Positions 31,005-43,359 of a DNA stretch of 64,000 nucleotides are shown here, in pieces; position 1 is the first letter of the stretch, and the number at the start of each line of letters is the position of its first letter. The stretch is taken from NCBI GenBank assembly GCA_009760855.2, contig WPIO01000017.1, positions 1,921,501 to 1,985,500 of the forward strand, written 5' to 3'. This DNA is from Cristatella mucedo (Eukaryota; Bryozoa; Phylactolaemata; Cristatellidae). Under the pieces are notes generated by a model. It was not told the DNA's origin, did no database searches, and was given only the letters and a program-made list of their open reading frames with translations. The position numbers and the translations under genes were made by a program.

Positions 31005-31148
31005 TTTTGGTCCAGCGGTTAAGGTGCTCGCCCGCCCAATGTCTGGCTGAGGTCGTGGGCTTGAGCCCCGAGGCATATGTGAAGCGCCTGAATAGAGATT
31101 AATTTTTCTTAGGGTGCTATACAAATGAATTTTGTTTATTTATTTAAA
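31005..31148 (+). mobile_element. tRNA-derived SINE (type A) with LINE-like tail
   Basis: Plus-strand. The head is TGGTCCAGCGGTTAAGGTGC (A box), followed by GTGGGCTTGAGCCCC (B-box region). The 3' part GTGAAGCGCCTGAATAGAG...TTAGGGTGCTATACAAATG matches the LINE family 2 tail. It ends in TTTATTTATTTAAATA. Confidence 0.8.
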
Positions 31149-32794
31149 TAAGTAAACTCACGATTGCTGCCTACATTGCTGCATTGTTTTGCTCTTATTC
31201 CAGTTTATCAACAAATGCTAAGAAATTGTAGCACAAGAATTCAATAGCCTTGCACAGCTGGCACCACCAGACATAAATCGCGGATTCGGCCAAGACGCCG
31301 AATTCAAGATACTAGTAGCTTTCACTAAAATGGGGTTCGAACAACGAGGTTAGTGTCAGGGTTAATAGGCTCGAGGCCATGAGCTTAGTCGTTAAGACTA
31401 GTTGTCTGTCTGCCTTGTCTGTCATGCCTGCAGCATACTGTCACCAATCTGAGGGTGTAGCAGAAGCCGGCCACCTAGCGAGGCTAGGCTATATGATGGT
31501 AGCCAATAGGGTGGCCACGTGAGAGCTCAATGCATGATTTCCTATGGCCCTCCTCTCGGAACTAGAAGCTGGGCATTAAATTCTCAGTGAAGCTGCCAGA
31601 CTGGGGATGTGGTTGGCTACCAACACGCCAACTACGATGAGTGGGCTCTGCTGACTGTCTGTACATTGACCACCGTACTACGAATGCCAGTGTTCTCGTT
31701 TGTTGATCACAGAGCCACGACCGTTTGTTGATCAGGGAGATCACGGAGACACGAAGCTGATGCCGCAGACCCGGCAGCAGCTTCGCCGATAGCGACTTCG
31801 GCTGATTCGTCGGTGGCCACTGTCACTGATGCTGACGCTCCGACGATCGCTAAGTGAGTCGAAGGCTGGTCTTAGGCATCAACCTTCGCAGTGCAAAGCT
31901 GGCGTTCACATGACGCAACTGCCTGCATGCACATACACACAGTTGCTTGCCGTCCAGCTAGCAGTGGCAGCCGAATGCACCCACGTCACGCAATTCGTTT
32001 GGCTAAGCTACAGACGGCAGCCTCCTGTACCGAGCCCGTTATGTGATTGATGTCTGGTCGATTGACCTGTAGTACGCCCCTATCGTCATCGACTGTGCAG
32101 AGCGGTACGGTTAAAGTAAACATTGTGATCAGCAGCAGTGATAGTGCTAGCGCCTCGTGCTGAGGCGATGTTCGCCCTCTCTGGCACACTGGCTGCTGCC
32201 AGCGCTGCCACGTGGCTCATTAGCCGTAAAAATGACCTGAGTGATAGTGAATACGATTACCGCACGCTCGGTCTGGACGATACCACTGCCGGTAAGATCG
32301 GAGCTAGCCAAAAGCTCTGCTCATTCGCCAACGATCCGGTGGCTGGCCTTCTGCACTACCGCGATAAGTCGGTCGTGTCATTGGCTTGAGCTGATGCTAT
32401 GCAGATGAGAGCTTAAGCGACATCGAGGAGCTGGAACTAGATCAAGAAGCACGCCATTCTCTGCCTGAGAATTCAGTTAGGTTAGCCACTGCCAAGAGCC
32501 GACCACGTTCACCAGAGCAGCCGAAGTTTGGCTCGGGCGCTATATCTTCCTAAGGTGAGTGCGGAGCTGAGTTTCGCCGAGCTGCAACTGAGAGAAGAGT
32601 TTCGTGCAGACAATTCCATAAAGAAATCGCTCATTGTGGGCCTGCAGTTGTGCATGTATCGCCATAGTTTCGAGTTTCCAAGCTCACAGGCAGCAACTGC
32701 CGTCAGGAGCCTCCTGAGGCTAAGCATGGCCGATAGCTGTGCACAGAATCGTATGTACAGCGATTCGCTGGGCCTCGGCCAGTGCTATGCCGAG
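31149..32794. other. Unassigned stretch
   Basis: No recognised gene. Open frames of 60-128 codons at 31829-32914 (plus) lack domains. The one at 32138-32389 has a short hydrophobic N-terminus, but I cannot assign it. Confidence 0.35.
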
Positions 32795-33500
32795 GATAAG
32801 CAGTCTGCTTTGAGGTCCACCGGAGAGGATTCAACGGCGTACGAAGAAGCAGTCTGCTTTGAGGTCCGGAAAAGGCCGGCGAGATTATTGTCCCCAAAAG
32901 GTGCCAAGAAGTGAATAGCATTCCAGACGGAGCGATAGCTATCGATTGAGCTGCTATTTGTCTCAGGCTCAATCCGGTTTCCTCAAGTTCGTAAATATAT
33001 TTCAGACGTTGGTATTTCGCAAGTCATCTAATCCAACTTTAACGTCTGGCTAATTGTAGAACGAAGCATTGACAGAACTTATCGAGCGTTTCACTGGAGA
33101 CGATTAAGTGGCGGTAGAGGAAGTGGTCTGATTCGAGATCCACCTTAGAAAATTCAAAGCCGTTAGAAGAAGCAGTCTGCTTTGAGGTCCCGAAAAGGCC
33201 GGGTAGATAGTTGTCCCGAAAAGCTGTCAAGAAGTTGAAACCATCTCAGACGGAGCGATGGCGACCGATTGAGCTGCTATTCATCTTAGGCTCACCCCTG
33301 CTTCCTCCAATTCCGTAAATATGTTCAAGATGTTGGCATTTCGCAAGTCGTCTAATCCCACTAAATTGTCTGGAAAATTGCTGAACAACGCATTGACAGA
33401 ACGCATCGAGCGTTTTACAGGAGACGATTCAATGGCGTTAGAAGAATCAGTTTGAGGTTCCGTAAAGGCCCGGCGCATTATTGTCCTCAAAAGCTGCCAG
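32795..33500. repeat. Diverged tandem repeat, ~320-bp period
   Basis: The block GAAGAAGCAGTCTGCTTTGA plus GGTCC starts at 32843 and 33166, with a shortened version at 33441. Between them AGACGGAGCGAT, GATTGAGCTGCTATT, GGCATTTCGCAAGTC and GACGATT...TGGCG recur in the same order. That makes about 2.3 copies of a unit first 323 bp, then 275 bp long. No open frame is conserved across copies. Confidence 0.8.
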
Positions 33501-34560
33501 AAAGCCCGGCATAAAGCACAGAAGATGCGGCTTCGGTAACAGCCACTGAAGCAGATGCCGGAAGCTGAATCTCTCTTGAATATCATCATAAGAAGTTACA
33601 GCAGCAGCTGCAATTAACTGGAACCTCGATCAGCGTCAACCGCTGCTGAATCCACCTGCCTGAATCCACTTTTTTAGAAATAACCATATTTCGGTCGCCA
33701 TTCGATCAAGTTGAAATCGCATCATCGAAATTCCACAGATAATTTGCTCATTATTTGTGACCGCGACTAAATATAGTAAGTAATGAAGAAACCACTAGGT
33801 CGGGCAAACAAGACCAATACTTGAATATCTTCACAACCAGTTGTCGTCGACAACCAAGAATTCGGCATTTGAAACGACCTTTTTGGCAGAGCATCTTACT
33901 ATATTGTCTGTGCTCCTTTTGAGCCTTCGTGGCATATTGACGTTCGATTTGCTTTGCCTCCGTCCTTTTTCTGTTTAGGATTGTCCGTTTTGTGTTCAAC
34001 TTTTTGTCGCACTGTATCATGTATTGTTAATTTTCGACAAGACCGGGGCAAGGCCTTGTATATGCTGCAACGTGATGCATGCTAATACGACGCGGTCATA
34101 ATCCTTTTCATTTTCTAATAAAGCTAGCGTCGTTTTGCCGAGAGATGAGCCGGTTTTAAGACGTAATTCAAGCTCGTTCCACATCATGTGCTGTCTGAAT
34201 GAGGTTCGTTGACTTCTCATGCTACGCCAACAGTCTTACTAAAGTATTGCCAACTGCTGAAGCCTTTGGGCGCTTTTCCCACCAATTCATTTGCAACAGA
34301 AACGCATCGTTTGTTCGTAATACACAGGCCACATGCATCTTTTCTCAGTTTGCCAGCGTCTCAGAATAGATGTCTCAATCGATTCTGTGTTTTTTTGATT
34401 TCGGATAATTGTAATCTTTTACTTGGACAGCTCTAAATTTTACAATGCCGATATGGAAAACATCGGATGTACTTTCTGGCCAAAATTTAGGGTTCTTCTA
34501 GTGGCTAGGATAGGGTCCTTGAGTCTTGTCAGAAACTAGTAGAGTCTGCAGACAGAAATC
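33501..34560. other. Unassigned stretch
   Basis: No gene or repeat family recognised. Confidence 0.35.
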
Positions 34561-34564
34561 ACCA

Positions 34565-34870
34565 TCTGAGCCCTTCGCATTCCCTTCCGTTGTGGAAAAC
34601 GATTGTAATGATGACTTGTAATCAATCATCAATTTTCATTCACATCAACTCGCTTCCTGGTGCATGTTGTGTTCATCTTCTTGAGTAGTTTATAAAGCTT
34701 GTGGCTGACTAGAATCCAATCCTGAAGCGGGTGCGCATTCCCTTCCCGTTGTCAAAAACGTACTGACTTGTAATTGATTTTCTTTCCATCAACTCACTTC
34801 CTGTTGAGTGTTGCGTCCATCTTCTTCAGTGTTTCCCATGGCTTGTGGGTGACTAGAATTCAATTTCCAC
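34565..34870. repeat. Direct duplication of an ~150-bp unit
   Basis: Copies at about 34575-34717 and 34731-34868 share GCATTCCCTTCCGTTGT, GACTTGTAAT, CATCAACTC then CTTCCTG, TCCATCTTCTT and GACTAGAATTCAAT. They differ by substitutions and small indels. Confidence 0.75.
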
Positions 34871-37554
34871 GGGAAGCGACGTAGGTGATAGTATAAATCG
34901 ATCCATTGTTCCAGCCACGAGTTTTCTCTCGTATGCTAGTTAGTGTTGATTTGTGTGCTTTTGTGCACCGGACTCTTGTTTCCAGAACGACGTTTCCGAT
35001 CTGCAATGCGACAATAAAAAAAAAGGAATTAATCTACCAAATATAGAATACTTTCAAAATATTTTAACTTTTAGAGCGATTGCCACAATAGTCAACTGTT
35101 TAGCTATTCAGTGCAATTTAAAATACTGTCAAATCAATTTTTTACGTCGCAACTTTGGGCTCTTTAAATATCCGAGGCCACCTGCAGCTGAAGGTGTTGA
35201 GGTCTCATGCGAATGCACTCGCTGCTAATCTACTTTGACGTAGCTGGGAAATGGCTGCGCGAAGTTCCGCCTCTGCCTCTTTCGTGCACGTAGCACTGGT
35301 TGGCAGCGTTCAGGGCGAAGCTTCAGGCTCTAGGAAACGTACGTGAGTTTGTGAACGTGAGTTTTCAAATTTATTTTTTGATGGCCTCTACAGTGACAAG
35401 AGAGTGTATGTAAATTTGAATCAGCTTTTCTTGCTGCTAAATAGCATCAGTTTATGGAGAATAGCCTTAAGGAATCTCTCAAGGACGTAAGCATAGTCAG
35501 GCTTAGTCTCTCCTACCCGCTCTAGTGACGGAACGAGTAGTCTATCGATTTGGCCTATAGCCTCTCATTGAAAGCCATGTCAGCTGCTCCTTGTTTGCAG
35601 CCATGAATTCAAGGAGGAACTACTAGGCTGAAAAACTGTTTGACTAAAATGATTAATATGAAACATGTAAATGGCAGGTCTAGCGATTCTTCGGCGTCGC
35701 AAGTTCATGGTGTCTATTCTAAGGGGGCAACCAATTTAATTTAAATTTAATTTTTTTTTAATTTTTAATTTTTAATTTATTTAAACTCAATTTTCGACAT
35801 GTAGCTGCCCGAGCCTCGAGCATCCTCGTTAAAGCAACGTACAGTCGAAGGGACTCGAACTGTTTAAAGGGGAACGCGGGCAGGCAGTTTGAAGAAAAAT
35901 CACGGACCTCGTAGCATACCCTCAAGGTCGAGCTGTAGCTTCCCATACTAAGAACGAGGCTTATTCCATGCTCAAACTGGTTGCATGCAGCAGTACTTTT
36001 GGCTACTCAGCCGGACCGTCAAGGAATCTCCTTGGAAATTAAGTAAGAGGCTGGTCACTTGAGGCTATCTACAAAAAAAAACGCTTCTTTTATCAGCGGA
36101 CCGCTGAAGCCAGCCAACGGTTACGCTGCGACGCAATGCAACCGACGCAGGAAAATCACTGAATAAATAAACATGCACCGCACAATGACGCTCTACGTAC
36201 GCACCCACGGGGGTGCACTCAAACTCTAGCGAACCAAATCGAGTACTTACTGTGCAAACCAATGCCACAGCTAGGTAGAATAGATCGCGGCAACAGAAGC
36301 GATCAAGCAAAGCCTTTTAGGCGGGTTTATAGTCTGCTGACACCTTTAAGCCCATGGCAGGGAGCGAGAGCGGTCAGCATTTCCAAGACGCTAAGGGTGG
36401 CCCTTAAGCACAGCATTCAAGAAAAATATTAAGCTGATGGCACTTCTACCACTAGCAGACTCCATGTCGTGCAGCCTAGAAAAAGGTCAGAACTTCTTTT
36501 TTAAATCCTTGCACGCAACTGAAGTAAGTGATCGCTGCTTTGTGTGGATACCAGAAACAATGCAACAAGTAAAATTGACGCTCCACTGTACAGCTTCAAG
36601 AACCCTTGCAACACCTACAAGCTTACACTCGGATTATGATTGTCTTAATTAACTTTATACAGCATCTAGTGGCAAAGCAAGACTAACGACCAGACAAACG
36701 GCACAGCTTCATTAAGAACCTGAGGTCGGAGGAGCCTCTCTTCTATATGCATTTCGAGGTGCAGGATCGCAGGTCGCATCGGTGAACAAAAGCATATGTC
36801 CGCTGATCAATCGGAAGTCATCGAAGCTCCTTCAGCAAAGGAAACACATGGTCGAACCTCTGAGATTTGCCCTCGAAACCAAAACCATGATCCTGCAATT
36901 AGAGCCTCATACCCCTTGGCCTCGACTTTAGCTGAGACCGGGGGGGGCTAATAGCGCCGATGCATTACTGCATCTTGAAGTCTCGCAGACTTGCATTACC
37001 TATATTTCACTGTCAATTAATTTGCTCTTTAATGTCTTACTTATTGCCACAATTGTTAGGCCTATACTGTGAACCAGGACTTTCAAACACACTGAATTAA
37101 ATAAAATTGCCGCAAACTAATGGGAAGACCAGAGCCAAAGTTGCATACGGAATAACTCCGTTACCTCGCTCCTTCGTTGCGACGAAACGACTCATCTTAA
37201 CGCGTGTCCGCTTCTGTGAGTCCTTGAGACCTCTGTTGCGAGTGTAAGTCTGCGCGTCTTGCTCAACAGAAAATGACATTCCGGAGCACTCGTACTAAAC
37301 AGTACTTGGCAACGTTGAAATTCCATCTGGCGTGCAGACGTTTATTCTTACCGGAAACTGTCGGCTGCGTCCTGCTGGAACGCTGCGCTCCGATTGGCTA
37401 GCGTCTTGGCTTACACCCAACAACTGAACGCGGCGCTCTAGCCGGCGTCGGGGGGCCTTCTGACCAGTACCGGCACGCGAGGGGGTCTCACCGTGAAAAC
37501 TGAGAAAGGGGGCGAAGTAATTCAGGCGCTTGTTCGGCAGTATGCCAATGTTAG
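34871..37554. other. Unassigned stretch
   Basis: About 2.7 kb with no recognised gene. It has an AT-homopolymer-like patch at 35735-35785. Near 36826-36870 a short stretch (GCAAAGGAAACACATGGTCG, AACCTCTG) resembles family 1 LINE sequence, too short to call. Confidence 0.4.
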
Positions 37555-37765
37555 TTGCAATAATAATAATAAGAATCATGACAACAATGCATGGGCATAG
37601 CACCCTAAGAGAGCTAAATCTCTTTGTAGGCACTTTACATACGCTAGATAGAAAGTGCGTCAATAAATTAGCGATAGCCTGCACAGTGTCAGAACTCATA
37701 AGCAAAGGAAGGACAAATCGAACAGAGAAGGAGAAAATGCTGTGAGGAACTACGGTGGATTTTAG
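37555..37765 (-). mobile_element. LINE family 2 3' tail
   Basis: Minus-strand: (AAT)n run, ATAGCACCCTAAGAGAGC, CTTTGTAGGCACTTTACATA, GCACAGTGTCAG, and a decayed coding edge. Confidence 0.75.
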
Positions 37766-38154
37766 CTTCTTTTTATCTTCGCGGCGGCGGCGGCGGCGGA
37801 GGCGGCGGCGGCGGAGGCGGCCGATGGAACGACGAAAGGGCCCCTGGCCCCCGGCGCCAGCCGGCGAAGACGCGGGGCAATAACTACGTTGGGCTGCGCG
37901 AAGGCGAGCGTAGCTAGTTAGTCTTAGAGGCACTACGTATGACTTTAGTGCATCGCTTCGTGGCGCGTATTTCTAGCGCGTGCTTGTCTGAAGTGAGGCG
38001 GCGCGATGAGGAACGTCGGGCGAAAGTCACTCGGCGAAAGTTGGTGCGATTAGTCTGGACCGGACTAGCCCAACCATGTGCTCGTTTATGACGCACTCAG
38101 CGCACCAATAAGCTTTGAGGAAATTTCTTTCCTGATATTAATTCTAACTAAAAT
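37766..38154. other. Short GC-rich stretch with GGC repeats
   Basis: An interrupted (GGC)n patch at 37781-37820 sits in CpG-rich sequence to about 38100. A 212-codon minus-strand open frame across it has no domain. Confidence 0.4.
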
Positions 38155-38960
38155 AATCATAAAATATTTGTATTGCGCCTAAGTTGAAGAAATCTCTTTA
38201 CAGGCACGTTACGTTTTCTGAAAATAAAGCATGTCAACTGCTTAGTTCTACCACGCACAGTGTCAGCATGCATAAGCACACAATGAACAATTTCATGTGG
38301 ACGGAGAAAATGCTGTGATAAAAAGGTGGTTATTTAGCTTCTATTTAATGTCATCAAATAAGGTAGATGTCGTGACATCAGTTGGGAGTGAGTTCGCGGC
38401 TTTGGGAGCATACAAACTAAAGGTACGGCCTCCAGTGAATTTGAAGTTCGTACGAGATATAACTACACGATCCGAGTAAGAAAAGCGGGTGGCACGATGC
38501 CTACCATGATTGCGAACTAGTTCTGACAGATAGACGCAAGAGAATGCAGGGATCCAAAAATGAATGACGAAACCTTGAAGTCGATAGGCAGCTTGATGGG
38601 GAGCCAGTATAGATCGATAAAAGGCGGTGTATTGAGGTAATTTCTTCGCTCACGACAGACAATTGCGTCGCTCACGACAGACAAGCTTGTCTGCAGAGTT
38701 CCGCACCAACTGTAATCAGCTTATTTCACGAGGCGCTGCAAGATCTTTCACCTATTGTATGGATGTTGTTGCACAGGCAGGCATACCTGTGATTGCCGAA
38801 TTACAGAAATCAAGATGGAATTTTACCAATAAATAGACTAGCTTGGCAGCAAAATCCTTGTCTAAGCAGGCACAATATTTCGGACTGTTACGTATCTGAA
38901 AGTGCCAGACTTGACTGTTTGTTTCATGTGGTCACCTAGTGAAAGGTCAATTTGGAACAG
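38155..38960 (-). mobile_element. LINE family 2 3' fragment
   Basis: Minus-strand copy running from tail (CACAGTGTCAGCATGCATAA near 38258) through decayed C-terminal ORF2 (GGGAGCCAGTATAGATCG, the LHWLP region) to about 38960. Confidence 0.75.
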
Positions 38961-39103
38961 GACGGCCTGCTTTAGTGCAGATATTACAGGAGATATTCTG
39001 GATGTTGAGCCTGTTTTTCGAGAGTTATTTTTCCTATTTCTGAGTAATACTTGGTTTGCGTATGACTAGTAAGCTGTTGTAGTGCCATTTATTTTGAGAA
39101 AGT

Positions 39104-40735
39104 TTGCTGCAATCCAAAAATTATGTGAGTAATACGTGCAGCAAGAGAGTTGAGATAGTTCTAAAGAACTTGAGCAACTACCGCGCAGTCTCCCTTCTAC
39201 CATTCCTATCAAAGACACTGGAACGATTCGTGGCGGACCAGCTGAACTCATATATTGAAACTTCAAACCTTGCTAGTAAGTACCAGTCTGCCTTTAGAGC
39301 TAATCACTCCACAGAATCAGCATTGCTTATGGTGTACAACGACCTACTTAGGAATGCAGACATCGGTAGAGTATATCTGCTTGTTTTGTTCGATCTTTCG
39401 GTAGCTTTTGATACTATCGATCCCCAAGTCCATCTTGATCGCGTCTCATCTCGCCTGGGCATCACTGGCACTGCTCTGAAATGATTCAGGTCCTATCTCA
39501 GTGGAAAACTCCAGAGCATAGACGTGAATGGACAAAGATCATCAGAGGTACCTCTGAAATATGGAGTACCTCAGGGCTCCGTGCATGGTCTGGTTCTTTT
39601 CACGGTGTATACTCTGCCTCTTGCTGATGTGATTGCCAAGCACAATCTAGGCTTTCACTTCTATGCGGATGACACTCAGTTGTACCTTTGCTTTGATCCA
39701 TCCCAGCCTTCGAGCACCTCGAATTCTTTCAACTCACTAGCTGCATGTATTGATGACATCCGCACTCGGATGGCAGCAAATTTTCTAAAACAAAACGATG
39801 GTAAAAATAACTTACTAGTTATGGGCAAACCCAGTGTGATCCAGAAACTGGAAAGGCTGACGATCAAAATGGGCTCTGCCAGCATATCTCCTGTTGAATC
39901 AGCTCGAATTCTAGGTTCCATATTTCAAAGTGACCTCTCGTTAGACGACCACATCAGCTCTGCAGTCAAGTCTGCCAACTTTCAGCTACTTAACATTGCT
40001 AAAATTCGGGCTTGTTTAGATAAGGATACCACGTCTAAATTGGTCCATGCATTCGTGACATCCCGTTTTGACTTCTGAAATTCACTGCTTGCTGGCCTAC
40101 CGGCATGTGCAATCAGGCGATTACAGCTGGTGCAAAACTCTGCAGCTTAGCTTGTCTGTCGCGAGCGTTGCAGTTGCCACATCACACCACTTCTCGCCGA
40201 CCTGCAGTGGCTGACAGTCAAGCAACGGATCTACGTCAAGGTTTTGTTGCTCACTTTTAGTTTCCTTCATTCGTTGGCTTCAGCCAACCTTTCAGATCTA
40301 CTCCCCCACCAGGCTAAGTATCGTACCACCTGCTTTTCGGATTCTTACAATTTACCAATACTTCATACAAACCTCATATCGTTTGGAGACCGTGCATTTA
40401 GTGTGTATGCTACCAAAGCCTGGGACTCACTCCCGACTTGCGTCACAACATCCCCTGACTTGACCACATTTAAAGAACTTAAAAACACCTATTTAGGACA
40501 GCATTTAGTGGGTCCCTGTGATTCGTCCTTCACGTGCTTATGCGTGCTGACACTGTGCATGCTGCCACTAACCACACTTGCATGCTGACCCTGTGCATGC
40601 CTAACCATGATATCCGTGTTGTTTATCAAGGATGATACTACTCAACATTCAATCGCGTTTCCCTTTGCGGCAAATGTAAAGCACCTAGAAAGAGATTGAG
40701 TTCTCTGAGTTCGCTTTATCAAGTGTATTTTTATC
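39104..40735 (+). mobile_element. LINE family 2, longest RT-bearing copy
   Basis: Plus-strand. Frames 39104-39484, 39524-40078 and 40244-40588 give a near-complete RT. It reads NYRAVSLLPFLSKTLERFVA, YQSAFRANHSTESALLMVYN, LVLFDLSVAFDTIDPQ, KYGVPQGSVHGLVLFTVYTL, FHFYADDTQLYLCFDPSQPS, LPHQAKYRTT and the FGDRAFSVYATKAWDSLPT end. The YADD catalytic box is intact. A stop at 39482 and frame breaks near 40078 and 40148 show it is inactive. The tail with its hairpin ends near 40735. The endonuclease half is absent. Confidence 0.92.
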
Positions 40736-40739
40736 CATT

Positions 40740-42190
40740 TGAGGGCAAAGATAAATCAAAGCACAGGTACAGCTGTGTCTCATCAGCATAAACATGAAAG
40801 ACTGGATTGCGTTTGACGATCACAGTGGCAATAGGGAGAGCATTAATTATTAAAGTACGAGTACCAACAACAGATCCATGGGAAACCAAGTACTTTTATG
40901 GCCTCAACATCAATGCTCTGAAATCTGCCGTTAATGAAGACCTAAGCTCTTTTAGAGCATATCCAGTGATGCCCAGGCTAGGTGAAAATCACTCAAGAAG
41001 AAATTACACCGAAGTCAGCGTTGCTTAGAAGTTCGGCGTACACTCTCGTTAGTTCTGACCCTAATGAGATTATTTCTCAAACGTGACTGGAAGTTACTTG
41101 CAAGGTTAGCAGAGTTTTTATCAGAGTTTAGCTGATCGGTCACTACTCGCTCCTCTGTTTTTTTATAGGAAAATGAGTAGGGAAATTGAGCGAAAGTTGC
41201 TGAATTTCTCACGGTATAATGTCGACTTATTGATTGGAGCCCTAACAACAACCTTTTTTGAAGTATGCACGGACAAGACCCTCGGGTAAGAATTTATTTA
41301 TTATGTTTAGTTATGTAAAACTTGTTTACTATGTTCGTTATATAGGACAGCCGCAAAATTTGAGGGTAAGGTTGTTGGTATTCTTAGACTGGAAGACAAA
41401 CCTGAGATGAGACTATTTGTGTTAGGCGTTAAGGTGGACATTGAGGCACTACGGCGAACTGACGGAAAGGAGTCCAGTGTGGATGATCATTGGAATGGAC
41501 TCTCTGACCTAATCTATCTAGCTGACAGAAGCAACATAGAAGGCCGCCACAGGGATCGCTGGGTAACGTGCTAACTCGGGAGAGTTTAGGGAGACGGTTC
41601 ACGTACGACATCAGCATTCAGTTTTGTACTGTGCATCTGCAATTCCTCTATGTATTTTTTTTTTATAGAAGATGGACATGGCCCTAGCTGAGACGGATTG
41701 GTACCATCTACAATAGTCAAGAGATGGACAATCAGTCGTTATCTTTTTGTGCTTTCTCAAGCTTTCACTTAGTAGCTCTAGTTAGTTCAAAGTCTGAATT
41801 AAACCATTCGCTATTTGGGCTTGGGCAAACTATGTGCTCAGTCAAGGAAGCTAAACTCTTCCAGAATATCGGCTAGCTTCTGTTGTAGAATATTCACCAG
41901 TGAGTGCAGGTTTGTAGGAGGATTGAGCAGTAAGAAGAGGAGGAAAATCTCTTCACCGACAGGAGATTACACGAACTGCCAACTGAATGAGATCCGCATG
42001 CGTCTAGATGTATAGAATTCAGTACAAATGGAAGTTGATAGCGTACAATCACTGGAGAATATTCGATCGAGCGTGCGACCCTTGCTGCTAATGAGGCCAT
42101 GCACACGAGCCGCACGAAAAATAAATCAGTTAACGAACGAAATTCGGCACATGCGGATCGAGTTTGGTCATCGAAGTGGCAGCTAAAATC
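40740..42190 (-). mobile_element. Decayed LINE family 2 with endonuclease remnant, antisense
   Basis: Minus-strand order is collinear. An apurinic-endonuclease-like LALGDFSCHFDDQT...EF block (about 42160-42210) is followed by intermediate sequence, then RT N-terminal EERVVTDQLNSDKNSANLAS (about 41155) and a YADE-like box near 40785. It meets the plus-strand copy 3' end to 3' end at about 40736. It is the only copy here with a visible endonuclease part. Confidence 0.65.
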
Positions 42191-42194
42191 CCCC

Positions 42195-42645
42195 AGTGCT
42201 AAGCATCGTACTACCCGCTTTTCGGAATCCAGCAGCTTACCTATACCTCGTACAAACCTCAAATCCTGTGGAGACCGTACCTTTAGTCTGTATGCTCTCA
42301 AAGCCTGGAACTCACTCCCGACTTACGTCAGAACATCCCATGACTTGACCACATTTAAAGAAAATTAAAAATGCATCTATTTATGACAAAATTTGATTGG
42401 TCAATGTGATTCATTCTTTGTGTTCTTGTGCGTGCTGACACTGTAGCATGCTGCCTCTAACCGTATTTGCATGGTGACCATGTACATGTCACCCGGAACC
42501 ATGTTATTCTTGTTGTTTACTGAGCCTGCTACCACTAAACATTCGATCGTGCTTCCTCTGCAGCAAATTTAAAGCGGCTAGAAAGAGACTGAGTTCTCTG
42601 AGAGCGCTTTATCAAATGTATTATTATCACTATTATTATTCTTCT
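42195..42645 (+). mobile_element. LINE family 2 3' fragment
   Basis: Plus-strand: KHRTTRFSESSSLPIPRTNL, CGDRTFSLYALKAWNSLPTY, then the tail with AAAGCGGCTAGAAAGAGACT, GAGAGCGCTTT and a TTATTATCACTATTATTATT end. Confidence 0.85.
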
Positions 42646-43227
42646 CATTATTGTTGCTGCCGTTGAAAGCTCATCAAAATCAAGGTCTCTGCAAAATCAT
42701 AGCAACGACCCCCCAGCGTAGCTTATCCGATTATCTAAAGCCAGTGCAAAGTGAGCCGCACTAAAACCTATATAAGACACATACTTCACCGCACAGATTA
42801 TTTCAGGCCCTGACTTAAGCGGCTTTCTACAGAGGCTCCCAAAACCTACCCCCCCCCCGCAACGCCTATTCCCAGTCGAGTCGGGCAGGTGACAAAGGAA
42901 CGGACTGCTTAAAATATGATATTATTCAAACTCTAAGAAATTACTGACGATGAGGATTCACTTCTCTTTGAAATCCACCTGTGGTAATACCCAACCTTTT
43001 TGCAACTCTTCGCCCAATGTGCGCCAAGTAAAGGTGGAGTTACCTCCCCCATTCGAGTATCTTCCCTTGTTAGCCTTGAGTCGCCTCATTTCGAACTGCG
43101 TTGGATAGAATCTGGAGAGAAATTAGTCGGTGCTGGAAAGCTGTTAGAATATAGCCGATGGCGCTTAGGAGAAGCTTATTAGATGTTAAACCGCAACATG
43201 ATGCAATTCGCAGCAACTAGTAGTACA
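42646..43227. other. Upstream flank of XBP1
   Basis: No gene recognised. It contains a C-run at 42849-42858. The distal promoter of XBP1 may lie here. Confidence 0.4.
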
Positions 43228-43280
43228 TGACGTAACATTAGCCCACGTGACCACTCTTGGCCCAATGGGATTCTTGCACG
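43228..43280 (+). promoter_or_regulatory. ER-stress-type promoter elements of XBP1
   Basis: Three motifs lie 80-132 bp before the start codon: TGACGTAA (43228-43235, CRE/ATF type), CCACGTGA (43243-43250), and CCAAT-N9-GCACG (43262-43280). The last matches the ER stress response element CCAAT-N9-CCACG at nine of ten fixed positions. ERSE is bound by NF-Y plus ATF6 and drives XBP1 in vertebrates. Function here is inferred. Confidence 0.6.
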
Positions 43281-43359
43281 TTGCAGTCACTCGCATCCGA
43301 TCAATAGCCTTCAGACGCAGGGGTGCTGTCCCCAGATGCTGTTCGAGAGCGTTCCGAAA

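Noticed and set aside
37295-37933. 212-codon minus-strand open frame
   Set aside because: It spans a LINE tail and a GGC-rich patch and shows no domain.
43336-43359. Upstream in-frame ATG of XBP1 (eight extra residues)
   Set aside because: Possible, but the ATG at 43360 aligns better with the usual XBP1 N-terminus. Kept as an alternative only.
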